In this document: in pieces, positions 9,748 to 21,040 of the stretch | How the letters are laid out: each line of letters begins with the position of its first letter | How positions within the stretch are numbered: the first letter of the stretch is position 1 | Origin: Variovorax paradoxus B4 | Lineage (GTDB): Bacteria; Pseudomonadota; Gammaproteobacteria; Burkholderiales; Burkholderiaceae_C | Direction: 5' to 3' | Length of the DNA: 64,000 nt | Assembly: GCF_000463015.1 (NCBI RefSeq) | Contig: NC_022247.1 | Location: 3,596,001-3,660,000 of the forward strand | The notes under the pieces: generated by a model | What the model was told of the DNA's origin: nothing | The model's input: the letters and a program-made list of their open reading frames with translations, nothing else | Databases searched by the model: none | Position numbers and translations under genes: made by a program

Positions 9748-9874
9748 GTCTGCGGGTTCCTTTTGCGAGGATTGCAATGGGAGACGAGCGGCTATGGTGC
9801 ACCAGATCGGCGCCTCGCCACGGTTTCGTCCCGTAACGCCCTGTGACGCGCCCGCGGCGCGAAAGTTCGGCCCG

Positions 9875-10552
9875 CTAGGACGCGCCCGCCGCCGAACCGA
9901 GCGACTGCAGCCACGCCAGCGCGCCCTGCAGCTCGGCCGGGCGGATCTCGTGGCCGCCCGGAAAATCGGCGCCCGACAGCGCCAGCGGCAGGCTGCGCGC
10001 CAGTTCGCGCGTGGCCTGCGCGGCGCTCGGGGGAATCACGTTGTCGGCGCTGCCGTGGCTCACCCACAGCGCCTTTCCTTCGAAAGCCCCGGGCGCTGCA
10101 ATGTGCGCCGCCACCTGCGACAGCAGCCGGCCGTGCCACACCATCGCGGCGCGCACTTTCGCGGGCTGGGTCAGCAGCAGCGACAGCGCCATGATGCCGC
10201 CCTGGCTGAAACCGCCGACCACCACGCGCTCCGGCGGCACGCCGAGCTGCTGCGCGGCCGAGGCCACCATCTCGCCCACCAGGAAGCGGCTTTCGCGCTC
10301 CTGCTCCTCGTTGATGCGCCGCTCGCCATCGGCCAGCACCTGGAACTCGAACCACGCATACGCATCGGGCGAGAGCACATAGGGGGCGCGCAGGCTCAGC
10401 ACATGAAATTGCGGCGGCATGAGCCGCGCGAGGCCGAACAGGTCCTGTTCGTTGCTGCCCACGCCATGCATGAGCACCAGCAGCCACGGCTCGCGCACGC
10501 TGGGATTCGACGCCTGCTCGAGGAACTTGAAAGGCAGATGGAGTTGTGTCAT
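9875..10552 (-). CDS. Alpha/beta hydrolase, carboxylesterase/phospholipase type
   Basis: Esterase of 225 residues of the small cytosolic carboxylesterase (Abhydrolase_2) family. The triad is visible: Ser116 in GFSQGG, Asp170 in HGSADNVIP and His201 in PGGHEI. LMHGVGSNEQDL supplies the oxyanion region. It has no signal peptide. The start at 10552 lies four bases after the stop of the nitronate monooxygenase gene, so the two are co-transcribed. The physiological ester is not known. Confidence 0.88.
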   Translation of the reverse strand: MTQLHLPFKFLEQASNPSVREPWLLVLMHGVGSNEQDLFGLARLMPPQFHVLSLRAPYVLSPDAYAWFEFQVLADGERRINEEQERESRFLVGEMVASAAQQLGVPPERVVVGGFSQGGIMALSLLLTQPAKVRAAMVWHGRLLSQVAAHIAAPGAFEGKALWVSHGSADNVIPPSAAQATRELARSLPLALSGADFPGGHEIRPAELQGALAWLQSLGSAAGAS

Positions 10553-10556
10553 GGCG

Positions 10557-11615
10557 TCAGGCGGAAAGAGATTGAAAACCTTGCGCCAAGGCGTGCGTGA
10601 TCTCGGCGGCCGGCAGCTCGCGGCAGCCCGTCGCATTCTGGCCCGACCAGAGCGGTGAAAAATCGCCGCTGCCCTGTGCCTCGGCCTTGGCGCGCAGCGG
10701 CGCAATGCCCGAGGTGGCAAGCGGAAACTCCGGCGCCACCGAGCCGATCGGCCCCAGCTCGCGCATCACGCGGTTGACGATGCCGCGCGCCGGCCGGCCG
10801 GTGAACAGATTGGTGAGCGCGGTGTGGCGCGCGGCTTCGCTCTTGAGCGCCGCGCGATGAATCGCGGTTGTCGTGGCTTCCGGCGCCAGCATATAGGCGG
10901 TGCCGACCTGCACGCCCGCAGCCCCCAGCGCCATCGCCGCGGCCACGCCGTTTGCATCCGCAATGCCGCCGGCCGCGATCACCGGCACCTTCACGGCATG
11001 CACCAGCTGCGGCAGCAACGCAAAGGTGCCGAGCTGTCTCGTCAGATCGTGAGACAGGAAATGGCCGCGATGCCCGCCGGCTTCCAGCCCTTGCGCGATG
11101 ACCGCATCCACGCCACGCGCTTCGAGCCACTGCGCCTCTTCGACCGTGGTGGCCGAGGCCAGCACCTTCGCGCCCCAGCCGTGCACCTGCGCCATCAGCG
11201 CCTCTGAAGGCAGCCCGAAATGAAAGCTCACTGCCGGCGGACGGAATTCGGCCAGCAGGTCGGCCACTTCGGCACTGAACGGGTTGCGCCCCGGGCCGGT
11301 AGGGATGCTCGCGGCATCGATGCCGAACTCGGCGTAGTACGGCGCCAGCGCGGTGCGCCATGTCTCCTCGCGCCCGACGCTCGGCTCGGGCGGCGTGTGG
11401 CAGAAGAAGTTGACGTTGTAGGGCTTGTCGGTGCCGGCGCGGATAGCAGCGAGCTCGCTGCGCATGGCGTCGGCATTCAGCATGGCGCAGGGCAGCGAGC
11501 CGAGCCCGCCGGCGTTGCTGACCGCGATGGCCATCGCGCTGCCTTGCACGCCGGCCATGGGTGCCTGGATCAGCGGCAGGTCGATGCCGAGGAGTTGCTG
11601 CAAGGGAATGGTCAT
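10557..11615 (-). CDS. Nitronate monooxygenase (2-nitropropane dioxygenase family)
   Basis: FMN-dependent TIM-barrel enzyme of 352 residues that oxidises alkyl nitronates, removing toxic propionate-3-nitronate or similar compounds. Landmarks are PLIQAPMAGVQG at the N-terminus, SNAGGLGSLP, NVNFFCH, the EAGGHRG motif with the active-site histidine, and PVIAAGGIAD, which belongs to the phosphate-binding half of the barrel. Its start at 11615 is the first of a two-gene unit with the esterase at 9875-10552. Confidence 0.9.
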   Translation of the reverse strand: MTIPLQQLLGIDLPLIQAPMAGVQGSAMAIAVSNAGGLGSLPCAMLNADAMRSELAAIRAGTDKPYNVNFFCHTPPEPSVGREETWRTALAPYYAEFGIDAASIPTGPGRNPFSAEVADLLAEFRPPAVSFHFGLPSEALMAQVHGWGAKVLASATTVEEAQWLEARGVDAVIAQGLEAGGHRGHFLSHDLTRQLGTFALLPQLVHAVKVPVIAAGGIADANGVAAAMALGAAGVQVGTAYMLAPEATTTAIHRAALKSEAARHTALTNLFTGRPARGIVNRVMRELGPIGSVAPEFPLATSGIAPLRAKAEAQGSGDFSPLWSGQNATGCRELPAAEITHALAQGFQSLSA

Positions 11616-11901
11616 GTCGGATGTTCCTTCTGGATGCGCCGTGCGCGCCGGCGCCTATTTTGCGGCGAAGCCCAAAGCCCTGCGTTCAGCCGGCAGGCGC
11701 TGCGACCTGAGCTCGCGCAACCCCGTGCACATCGTGTTCCGCGCGATGCCCGTGACCGCCGCAGACCGCCATGCCGCAAGCCGCGGCCACCGCAGCAGCG
11801 GGGGGGGGCCAGGGCTTCGGCAGGATCGCCTTGAATGCTTTCAATTTCTTGCCGCTTCGGCATGGATCCATTGCAGGAAGGCCGCGACCGAGGATCGCAC
11901 C
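11616..11901. other. Intergenic stretch beside the truncated dehydrogenase
   Basis: About 286 bases between the nitronate monooxygenase start and the dehydrogenase remnant, with no credible gene in any frame. It contains a run of nine G (11800-11808) and two copies of CATGGATCCA (11861-11870 and 11901-11910), 40 bases apart; the second copy coincides with the point where dehydrogenase homology begins. The repeat may mark a deletion junction. Confidence 0.5.
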
Positions 11902-12492
11902 ATGGATCCAGGCTATGTTCGCGCCCTTGAAGGGCGGCTGGCGCAGCACTCGATCTGGCTGGTCGATGCGCCGGTCACGGGAGGCGCCATCGGCGCGGAA
12001 CGCGGACAACTGACAATCATGGGTTCCGGAAAGCGCGGGGCCGTCGAGCTTGCGCCCCCCGTGCTCGAGACCTTCGGCAACCGGGTGCGCTACCTCGGCG
12101 CGGCTGGCTGCGGTGCTCAGATGAAAATTCTCAACCAGGTGCTCTGCGGCGTCCATCTGGCTGCGGCGGGAGAACCGCTCGCACTCGCAAGGCGCCAGGG
12201 GCTGCCGCTGGATCTCACGCTGGAGATTCTCTGCAGCGGAGCGGCAGGGTCCTGGATGCTCGCGGACCGGGGCCCCAGGATGATCGCGGGCAAGTTCGAC
12301 GACATCACATCGGCGGTCGATATCTTCGTCAAGGACATGTCCCTGGTGCTCGACGCAACGCGAGAGTCGCGATTTCCCGCCGCGCTCGCACATGCTGCAT
12401 ACCTTGCCTTCCTCGGCACCGCGGCGCGGGGACTTGGCGCGCAAGACGACTCTGCCGTAACCACGGCCTACGAAGTTGCCACGAAGTCATGA
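11902..12492 (+). pseudogene. 5'-truncated beta-hydroxyacid dehydrogenase (3-hydroxyisobutyrate dehydrogenase family)
   Basis: The 196-codon reading frame starts directly in the middle of the family: DPGYVRALEGRLAQ, then the substrate-binding motif DAPVTGGAIGAERGQL, and AGCGAQMKILNQVL with the catalytic lysine, then the all-helical C-terminal domain. The N-terminal 100 or so residues with the GxGxxG NAD(P)-binding Rossmann fold are absent, and no other frame upstream supplies them. A protein made from here could not bind cofactor in the usual way, so I call it a remnant. The 3' end overlaps the DTW gene's stop by six bases, tail to tail. Confidence 0.75.
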
Positions 12493-13233
12493 TGGCGGCA
12501 AGACGGCCACTTCGCGCAGCCGCCGATGCGCCGCACCGTCCCAGGCCACGGGCTGCTGGTTCTTCGCACGCAGATAGTGGTGCGTGAACACCACGAGGTA
12601 GGCATCCAGCGTCTGTTCGGCAACATGCTCGCCTGCCAGGTTCATGCACATCGCGGCCACCTCGCTGGTGCAGAAGTGGTCGTCGCGGCCGGAGTTGCGC
12701 AGCTTGTATTGCGTGATCCGCTCCGGCTGCAGGCTCAACACCGGCAGCCGGTCGAGGTAAGGGCTTCTGCGGAACATCTTGCGTGCCTCGGCCCATGTCG
12801 CGTCGAACAGGATGAAGAGCGGCCGTTTCGAAGTGCCACTGCCGCCCGTTCCAGGCGCCGGAACGGCCACGACCACACGCTCGGGCGCCGCATATTGCCC
12901 CGGGAACACCACGTAGGGCTGCCATTGCGGATCGTTCAACAGCGCCAACAGCGCGGGATCGGTTTCGGTGCGGGCCCAGCCGAAGGCGAAGGTATCGGCC
13001 ACCACGTCGGCGACCAGCCACCCCGTGTTGGTGGGCTTGAGCGGCTCGATGTCGCCCATGAGCAGGCACACCCCCGCGCGCGTTGCCACCGAAGGGCGCG
13101 CAGCGCACATGCAATGGCTGGGCACCAGGCGGCAGCCCGCGCAGCGCTCGCGCTTGAAGCCACCACGGGCAAGAAAAGGTTTGGCGCTTCGCGCCAGGCG
13201 CGCGGCGCGAAGGAGGGAGACGGCGTGAGGCAT
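12487..13233 (-). CDS. DTW domain protein, probable tRNA-uridine aminocarboxypropyltransferase
   Basis: Protein of 248 residues in the DTW family (TapT/YfiP-like), which transfers the 3-amino-3-carboxypropyl group of S-adenosylmethionine to a tRNA uridine (acp3U). A zinc-type cysteine cluster is at C31, C34, C41 and C43 (CAGCRLVPSHCMC). The family motif appears as FDATWAEARKMFRRSPYL, and a C-terminal stretch with NSGRDDHFCTSEVAA matches the family. I chose the ATG at 13233; the frame stays open for 55 more codons upstream, but that part is low in complexity and lacks a ribosome-binding site. Confidence 0.85.
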   Translation of the reverse strand: MPHAVSLLRAARLARSAKPFLARGGFKRERCAGCRLVPSHCMCAARPSVATRAGVCLLMGDIEPLKPTNTGWLVADVVADTFAFGWARTETDPALLALLNDPQWQPYVVFPGQYAAPERVVVAVPAPGTGGSGTSKRPLFILFDATWAEARKMFRRSPYLDRLPVLSLQPERITQYKLRNSGRDDHFCTSEVAAMCMNLAGEHVAEQTLDAYLVVFTHHYLRAKNQQPVAWDGAAHRRLREVAVLPPS

Positions 13234-13286
13234 GCACCGATTCTCGGCGGCTCCTGAACGCCGGTGCGCCGGAATGCTCCGAGCAG

Positions 13287-13517
13287 CTAGATCAATGCCC
13301 GCAGTCGGCGCTGGGCGCGGTCGAGTCCGACGACCAGGCGATTCTCGATACTTTCCGCCTCCGTGATTCGCTCGTCGAGCCATGCTGCATCCGTGCATCC
13401 GACTTGGGACATTCTCTGCATCATGACGCCGATGAGGGCGTTTTGATCCGTGATCAATCCATCCCAGAGATCAACATCCGCCTGGGCGCCTTGTATTTCC
13501 ACGTAGCTGGCCGTCAT
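13287..13517 (-). CDS. Small hypothetical protein
   Basis: Protein of 76 residues (MTASYVEIQGAQADVDLWDG) predicted to be mostly helical, with a C-terminal segment (ENRLVVGLDRAQRRLRALI) that could form a coiled coil. No family recognised. The ATG at 13517 follows AGGAGA at ideal distance, which supports real translation. It sits between katG and the DTW gene on the same strand. Confidence 0.65.
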   Translation of the reverse strand: MTASYVEIQGAQADVDLWDGLITDQNALIGVMMQRMSQVGCTDAAWLDERITEAESIENRLVVGLDRAQRRLRALI

Positions 13518-13616
13518 CGTTGTCTCCTGCGCCTGCATGCAACGGCGTCGCCGCGAACCCTTGCTCGCGGCGACGACTGATCAGAGCCGCATCGAATCGG
13601 CAACCGCGAGGATCGT

Positions 13617-15866
<2,250 letters not shown>

Positions 15867-15943
15867 CTATGACGGCGATAGCTCATTGCCACGTTGACGG
15901 ACGCCATCTTGCGAAACACCGATGCTGCCGGTCCCGCGGAGCA

Positions 15944-17155
15944 TCAGACCAGTTGCAGGTCTTTCGGCGCCACACCGTCGAATACCTGCGCGAGCTGGGC
16001 CGGCGAGAGGCCGTACATCCGGCGGAACAGCCCGCCGAACACCGCTCTGTATTCGTTGAGCACCGGGTAGTCTCGGTTCTGGAACAGCGTGGCTTGCGCC
16101 ACCTCCTGCTGTTCCCCCACGACGCGCCCGCCCGCCTGCGCCGAGAGGCCGCCGCCGAGCACCCAGTAGACGGTGCCGTGGCCATGGTCGGTGCCGCGGT
16201 TGCCGTTCTCGCGGAAGGTGCGGCCGAACTCGCTGATGACCACCACCACGGCGTTGCGCCAGGCCGCCTCGCCCATCTCTTCGGCGAAGCCGGCGACGCC
16301 ACGGCCCAGTTCTTCGAAGCGGTTGGAGATGTAGCCGGCGGCTGCGCCCTGCCCCACGTGCGTGTCCCAGCCGCCGACATCGACAAAGCCGACGTCGAGG
16401 CGCTCTCGCATGAGCCGCGCCATGCGGCGCGCAACGAGCTCGAAGCCCTTGGCCGTCATCGCGCTGCGGCTGGCGGCGTCCATCTCGGCCTGCATGGCGC
16501 GCATCACTTCACCCTGTACCTGGAAGCCCTCGGCCACGGGCTGCGCGAGCGCGGTGTTGCGGTACATCGCCGCAATCACCTCGCTCTGGCGCGCATCGAT
16601 CGAGGGGCGCGCATTGCCCGAGAGCGCCATGTTGGCCGCCTTGGCCTGGCCGCGCATCACGATCGGCAGCTGGTTGGTAAACGCCATGGGCGACACGCCG
16701 GCCAGGGGCCCGGCGCCGAGCACGGCCGCAAGCCGGTTGAGAAAGCCCGAGCCGTAGTCGCGCCGCTTGCCGAGGGCCTGGCCGAGCTCGATGGAATCCT
16801 GCGTTTCGAAATGACTGCGCGTGAGGTCGTCGGTGCCGGCAAAGGCGATGAAGGCCGCCTGCTTTTGCTGGTACAGCGGCAGCACGCTCTGCGCCAGCGC
16901 CGGGTGCAGGCCCCATTGGCCATCGAGCGGCAACGCGCCGTTGGCCTCGCCGGGCCGTGCAATCGCGATGTTGGGCCGGCAAGCGTAGTAGAAGTCGCTC
17001 GCTGTCGGCACCAGCAGGCTGGCGCAGTCGTAGGCGCCGCGCAGGAACACCACGAGCAGCTTCGCGCCCTCGGCACCAGGCGCGGCCATCAGCCGGCCGG
17101 CCGCGCCGGTGAGCTGTGCGGCGGCCGCGAGCTTCAAGAGTTCTCGACGTTGCAT
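15944..17155 (-). CDS. DUF1501 domain-containing secreted protein
   Basis: Protein of 403 residues with a Tat-like N-terminus (MQRRELLKLAAAAQLTG, cleavage near AAPG). The body resembles the alkaline-phosphatase/sulfatase-like DUF1501 family: LLVVFLRGAYDCASLLVP, HFETQDSIELGQ, GWDTHVGQGAAAGYISNRF and VISEFGRTFRENGNRGTDHGHG. DUF1501 genes almost always accompany DUF1800 genes, as here, with the partner 24 bases upstream on the same strand. The function is unproven; a periplasmic or surface role is inferred from the signal. Confidence 0.88.
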   Translation of the reverse strand: MQRRELLKLAAAAQLTGAAGRLMAAPGAEGAKLLVVFLRGAYDCASLLVPTASDFYYACRPNIAIARPGEANGALPLDGQWGLHPALAQSVLPLYQQKQAAFIAFAGTDDLTRSHFETQDSIELGQALGKRRDYGSGFLNRLAAVLGAGPLAGVSPMAFTNQLPIVMRGQAKAANMALSGNARPSIDARQSEVIAAMYRNTALAQPVAEGFQVQGEVMRAMQAEMDAASRSAMTAKGFELVARRMARLMRERLDVGFVDVGGWDTHVGQGAAAGYISNRFEELGRGVAGFAEEMGEAAWRNAVVVVISEFGRTFRENGNRGTDHGHGTVYWVLGGGLSAQAGGRVVGEQQEVAQATLFQNRDYPVLNEYRAVFGGLFRRMYGLSPAQLAQVFDGVAPKDLQLV

Positions 17156-17179
17156 CAGGTAAGTCCCTTTCTCGTGCCA

Positions 17180-18772
17180 TCAGCGCCGCATGAGCTCGGG
17201 CGACGCCAGCAGGAAGATGTTCCACTCCTGCGGCGTCCTGGCCTGCGCGAGTGCGGTGCGGGTTTCCGCCGCCAGCACGGCCTGCATGGTGCGCACCGCG
17301 GGCGATTCGGCCAACGGCGGATACGCGGGCCGCTCCAGCGGCGCCTTGCTGTCGCCGGCACGGAACAGCACGGCGCCGTTGCTGCCGATGGCGCGGGCGA
17401 TTTCGAAGCGCGTGTTCATCTGGCCGGCGCTGGCCCATGCGGCTTCGCCGAGCGGATAGCCGTCGGGCGTCTCGTGCCCGTAGAGCGGCTCGCCCATGCG
17501 GTTGATCCAGCCCAGCAGCGGATCGACGTTCTGCACCACGCGGTCGTCATACGCGAGCCGCACACCGGCCATCACGTAGTGCACAGGGTCGCGAAACTTC
17601 CGGCCCAGCGAGGCGGCGAATTCAGTGGACTCGAACATGGACCGCAGCACGGCCGCGATGTTGCCATCGCTGCGGCCAAAGGTGGCGGCCATGCGGTCGA
17701 CCAGCGCGGGCGGCGGATCGTCGGCCACGAAGTACATCGCGAGCTTGCGCGAGATGAAGCGCGCGGTGGCCGGCGACCGCGCCAGGCGGTCGAGGGCCTC
17801 GTCGGTCTCGGCAAGACCGCGCGCCTTGATCGGCTGGCCGAGCAAGGTCTTGGCCCCGTAGTCGTGGCGGTTCGGGTTGAATTCGAACAGCCCCTGGCGC
17901 AGATGGTCGGCCTGCACCTCGGGGCGCATCTTCGGCGGCGGCGGCGCATCGGCCGGCTGGAGGCTCACGCCCACGCCGGTGAGCACGCGCGCCAGCTCCT
18001 GCACGTCCGCCTGCGAATAGCCGCTGCCCACGCCCATGGTGTGCAGCTCCATGAGCTCGCGCGCATAGTTCTCGTTGATGCGGTTGGCGGCGTTCTGGGC
18101 GTTGTCCAGGTAGCGCAGCATGGCCGGGTGGCGCAGCACGGCACCGAGCAGGTCGCGGAAGCGGCCGAGCGCATGCGGGCGGATGGCGTTCTCTTCGTAG
18201 TCGCCCACCAGGGCGCGGATGGCGTCCTTGCGGATGTTGACGTTGAAGTGGTTGGCCCAGAACCACGTCATCTGCTCCTGCAGCTGGTTGGGCGAATAGA
18301 GCGCCCGCAGCACGAAGCGCTGCTGCGCCTCGCGCGCGAGGCGGTTCAGCTCCTGCTGGTAGGCCTGGCGCGCGGCCTTCTTCTGATCTTCGTCCGCGAG
18401 CGCATCAGCGGCCTTGCGCTGGGCCTCGAGCGATCTCGCGAGCTCGGGCAAGGGCGTGCGCGAAATGGTCATCGCGTCGATCTGGGCCTGCGCGGCCGCC
18501 GGCAGCGGCTGCGCCTGCGGGCTGAGCTGCCGGCCCATCCAGGCCGGCAGGCCGGTGCGCGCCAGCTCGGCCTGGCTGCTGGCGCTGGTGCCCCAGGTCA
18601 CGCGGTCGAGCCAGCGCAGTTGCGTGGCCGGATCGTCGGCCACGCGGCGCAGAGCGGCCAGCGGCACGGCTTCGGGCCGCTGCGGGCCGGCGGTGCAGCC
18701 TGCCAGCAGCACCGCCGCCATGGCGACCGACAGCATGCAAAGACGTCCGGGAAGCAGCATGGGTCGCATCAT
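17180..18772 (-). CDS. DUF1800 domain-containing lipoprotein
   Basis: Protein of 530 residues with a lipoprotein signal peptide ending in LLAGC near residue 26. Family features are LDRVTWGTSASSQAEL, MTWFWANHFNVN, LRHPAMLRYLDNAQN and NENYARELMELHTMGVGSGYSQADV, all typical of DUF1800. It is transcribed ahead of the DUF1501 gene and the two surely form one unit. The family is widespread but biochemically uncharacterised. The exact start (18772, 18769 or 18760) is uncertain. Confidence 0.88.
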   Translation of the reverse strand: MMRPMLLPGRLCMLSVAMAAVLLAGCTAGPQRPEAVPLAALRRVADDPATQLRWLDRVTWGTSASSQAELARTGLPAWMGRQLSPQAQPLPAAAQAQIDAMTISRTPLPELARSLEAQRKAADALADEDQKKAARQAYQQELNRLAREAQQRFVLRALYSPNQLQEQMTWFWANHFNVNIRKDAIRALVGDYEENAIRPHALGRFRDLLGAVLRHPAMLRYLDNAQNAANRINENYARELMELHTMGVGSGYSQADVQELARVLTGVGVSLQPADAPPPPKMRPEVQADHLRQGLFEFNPNRHDYGAKTLLGQPIKARGLAETDEALDRLARSPATARFISRKLAMYFVADDPPPALVDRMAATFGRSDGNIAAVLRSMFESTEFAASLGRKFRDPVHYVMAGVRLAYDDRVVQNVDPLLGWINRMGEPLYGHETPDGYPLGEAAWASAGQMNTRFEIARAIGSNGAVLFRAGDSKAPLERPAYPPLAESPAVRTMQAVLAAETRTALAQARTPQEWNIFLLASPELMRR

Positions 18773-18877
18773 GAACCGATCAACACGCGCCGTGGCGGCG
18801 CGGTTGACGAACTTGCGGCCCCGGCCAGGTAAAGCTGGCGCTCGGCTTCGTTTCAGGGCGAAACCGCCGCCGGAGAT

Positions 18878-19552
18878 TCAGGCGGCGGCGACGGTGCTGG
18901 GCTGCGCGCCGGCAATCTGGCGCAGCGCCCGCTCGAACACCTCGACCGGCTGGCCGCCCGAAATCAGGTGCTGGTCGTTGATGATGATCGCCGGCACCGA
19001 ATGGATGCCGGCATCGGTGTACATGCGTTCGCGCTCGCGGGTTTCGCGGGCGAACTCGTCGCTGGCCAGAATTTCGCGGGCCCGCGCCGCATCGAGCCCG
19101 GCCTCGGTGGCCAGGCGCACCAGCACCTCATGGTCGGAGGGATTCTGGCGGTCGGTGAAGTAGGCCTTCAGCAGCAGCTTTTTCAGCGCTGCCTGCCTGG
19201 CCGGGCTTTCGAGCTCGGCCCAGTGCAGCAGGCGGTGGGCGTCGAAGGTGTTGTAGATGCGCGGCCGGCCCTCTGGGCTGAACTCGAAGCCCACCTCGGC
19301 GCCGCGCTGGCGGATCATCTCGCGCGATTGCGCTTGTTGTTCGCGCGTGGAGCCGTATTTCTGGCTCAGGTGCTCGAAGGTGTCCTGGCCTTCGGGCGGC
19401 ATCTGCGGGTTCAGCTCGAAGGGCTGGAAATGCAGCTCCGCCGTGACGTCGGGCGCGATGCGCCGCAGCGCCGCCTCGAGCGAGCCCAGGCCGACGGCGC
19501 ACCAGGGGCAAGAGACATCGGAAACGAAATCGATCTTGAGATGGGAGGTCAT
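18878..19552 (-). CDS. DsbA-family oxidoreductase (FrnE-like)
   Basis: Thioredoxin-fold protein of 224 residues without a signal peptide, so cytoplasmic. The redox motif C15-P-W-C18 sits in FVSDVSCPWCAVG, and the cis-proline loop is GIHSVPAIIIND. The long helical insert (about residues 60-150, including QKYGSTREQQAQSREMI) is typical of the FrnE branch linked to polyketide and 2-hydroxychromene-2-carboxylate isomerase-like proteins. I chose MTSHLKIDF (19552). It probably acts as a thiol-disulfide oxidoreductase or isomerase; the substrate is unknown. Confidence 0.87.
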   Translation of the reverse strand: MTSHLKIDFVSDVSCPWCAVGLGSLEAALRRIAPDVTAELHFQPFELNPQMPPEGQDTFEHLSQKYGSTREQQAQSREMIRQRGAEVGFEFSPEGRPRIYNTFDAHRLLHWAELESPARQAALKKLLLKAYFTDRQNPSDHEVLVRLATEAGLDAARAREILASDEFARETRERERMYTDAGIHSVPAIIINDQHLISGGQPVEVFERALRQIAGAQPSTVAAA

Positions 19553-19599
19553 GCCCGGCATTCTTCATCGCGCCAACGCCCTTGGTGCGCGCAAGGTCT

Positions 19600-21009
19600 T
19601 CAGGCCGCAGCCTTGGCCATGCGTGCGCTCGCCAGCGTCTGCTCGCGCAGCCGGTCGTACTCGAGCTTGTCGACCGGAACCGCATCGGGCGTGCCCAGGT
19701 CGTTCATGTGCACGCGGTAGGTTTCGCGGGCGGTCCAGGCCGAGATCGCGGCGATGGCGCAGATCGCCAGCGTGATGGCACCCACGGTCAGCGGGATGTT
19801 GGCAGCGCCGGGAGGCGCGACCGCCACGAACAGCGCCGGCAGCAGCGCGGTGATCGCGGTGCCGATGTTCTGCGAGATCGCCATGCCCGAGACGCGAGTG
19901 CGCGTGGGGAACATCTCCGGATAGAAGCTCGGGAACACGGCGTTGTAGCCCTGGTAGACCACGCCCCACATCAGGAGCGACATCACGATGGCCAGCGGCA
20001 CGTTGTGGATGCTGATGGCGTACAGGTAGCCGAACGACAGCAGGCCCGAACCGATGGCACCGACGACGATCGGCAGGCGGCGGCCGACCTTGTCCGACAG
20101 GTTGCCGACGAACGGGATCACGATCACGGCCAGGATGTTGCCCATCACCGGAATCCAGAGGTAGATGTCTTTCTCGAAGTTGATGCCGTAGCCCGGCTGC
20201 ACCGCGTAGGCGGCGCCGAAGATGGTCGCGACCACCGGGATCACGTTCATCAGGGAGCACAGCAGCACGCGCAGCATGTCGCCCCAGCTCTCGGTCACGG
20301 CCTGGATCACCGGCGCCTTCGGCACCTTTGCGCTCTTGTCGACTTCGGCGAAGGCGGGTGTCTCTTCCACTTCCTTGCGGATGATGTAGCCGGCCACGAT
20401 GACGATGAAGCTCAGCAGGAACGGAATGCGCCAGCCCCAGGAGTTGAAGGCGTCCTTGTCCATGTAGTGCGCGAGCGGCAGGAACACGGCCGCCGCCATG
20501 ATCTGGCCGGCCTGCACGCCCTGCAGCGTGAAGCTCGCGAAGAAGCCGCGACGTCCGAACGGCGCGTGCTCCAGGATCATCGAACTCGCCCCGGAAATCT
20601 CGCCGGCCACCGCGAAGCCCTGAATCAGGCGCAGCACCACCAGCAGCGCGGGTGCCCACAGGCCGACCTGGTCATAGGTCGGCAGCAGGCCGACGGCGAT
20701 GGTGGAAAAGCCCATCAGGAACATGCACAGGATCAGCACGGTCTTGCGGCCGTGCGTGTCGCCCCAGTGGCCCAGCAGCACTGCGCCAATCGGCCGTGCG
20801 ACGTAGCCCACGCCGTACGTCGCGAGCGACGCGATGATCGCGATCTGCGGGTCGCCCTTGGGAAAGAAGATCTGGGGAAAGATCAGCGCCGCGGCGGTGG
20901 CGTAGATGAAGAAGTCGTAGTACTCCAGCGCCGAGCCGATCCAGCCGCTGGCGGTGGCTTTCTTCGACTGGTGCTTGCCTTTCGGCTCGTGGGCCGTGGT
21001 GGTTGCCAT
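19600..21009 (-). CDS. MFS metabolite:H+ symporter, shikimate/quinate permease-like (ShiA type)
   Basis: Membrane transporter of 469 residues with 12 predicted helices, of the metabolite:H+ symporter branch (ShiA, KgtP, ProP). N-terminal landmarks are SALEYYDFFIYATAAALIFP and the MFS loop motif GHWGDTHGRKTVL; RLIQGFAVAGEISGASSMI follows. It lies 31 bases after the 3-dehydroshikimate dehydratase gene and would be co-transcribed with it, so import of shikimate, quinate, dehydroshikimate or protocatechuate is likely. The substrate is inferred from context. Confidence 0.87.
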   Translation of the reverse strand: MATTTAHEPKGKHQSKKATASGWIGSALEYYDFFIYATAAALIFPQIFFPKGDPQIAIIASLATYGVGYVARPIGAVLLGHWGDTHGRKTVLILCMFLMGFSTIAVGLLPTYDQVGLWAPALLVVLRLIQGFAVAGEISGASSMILEHAPFGRRGFFASFTLQGVQAGQIMAAAVFLPLAHYMDKDAFNSWGWRIPFLLSFIVIVAGYIIRKEVEETPAFAEVDKSAKVPKAPVIQAVTESWGDMLRVLLCSLMNVIPVVATIFGAAYAVQPGYGINFEKDIYLWIPVMGNILAVIVIPFVGNLSDKVGRRLPIVVGAIGSGLLSFGYLYAISIHNVPLAIVMSLLMWGVVYQGYNAVFPSFYPEMFPTRTRVSGMAISQNIGTAITALLPALFVAVAPPGAANIPLTVGAITLAICAIAAISAWTARETYRVHMNDLGTPDAVPVDKLEYDRLREQTLASARMAKAAA

Positions 21010-21040
21010 GGTTTTGTCTCCGGGTTGACGAAAATAATAT

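Noticed and set aside
11616..11901. The missing N-terminal Rossmann domain of the dehydrogenase hidden in another frame through the nine-G run
   Set aside because: I read the other frames and found no GxGxxG-type segment, so a frameshift does not explain the loss.
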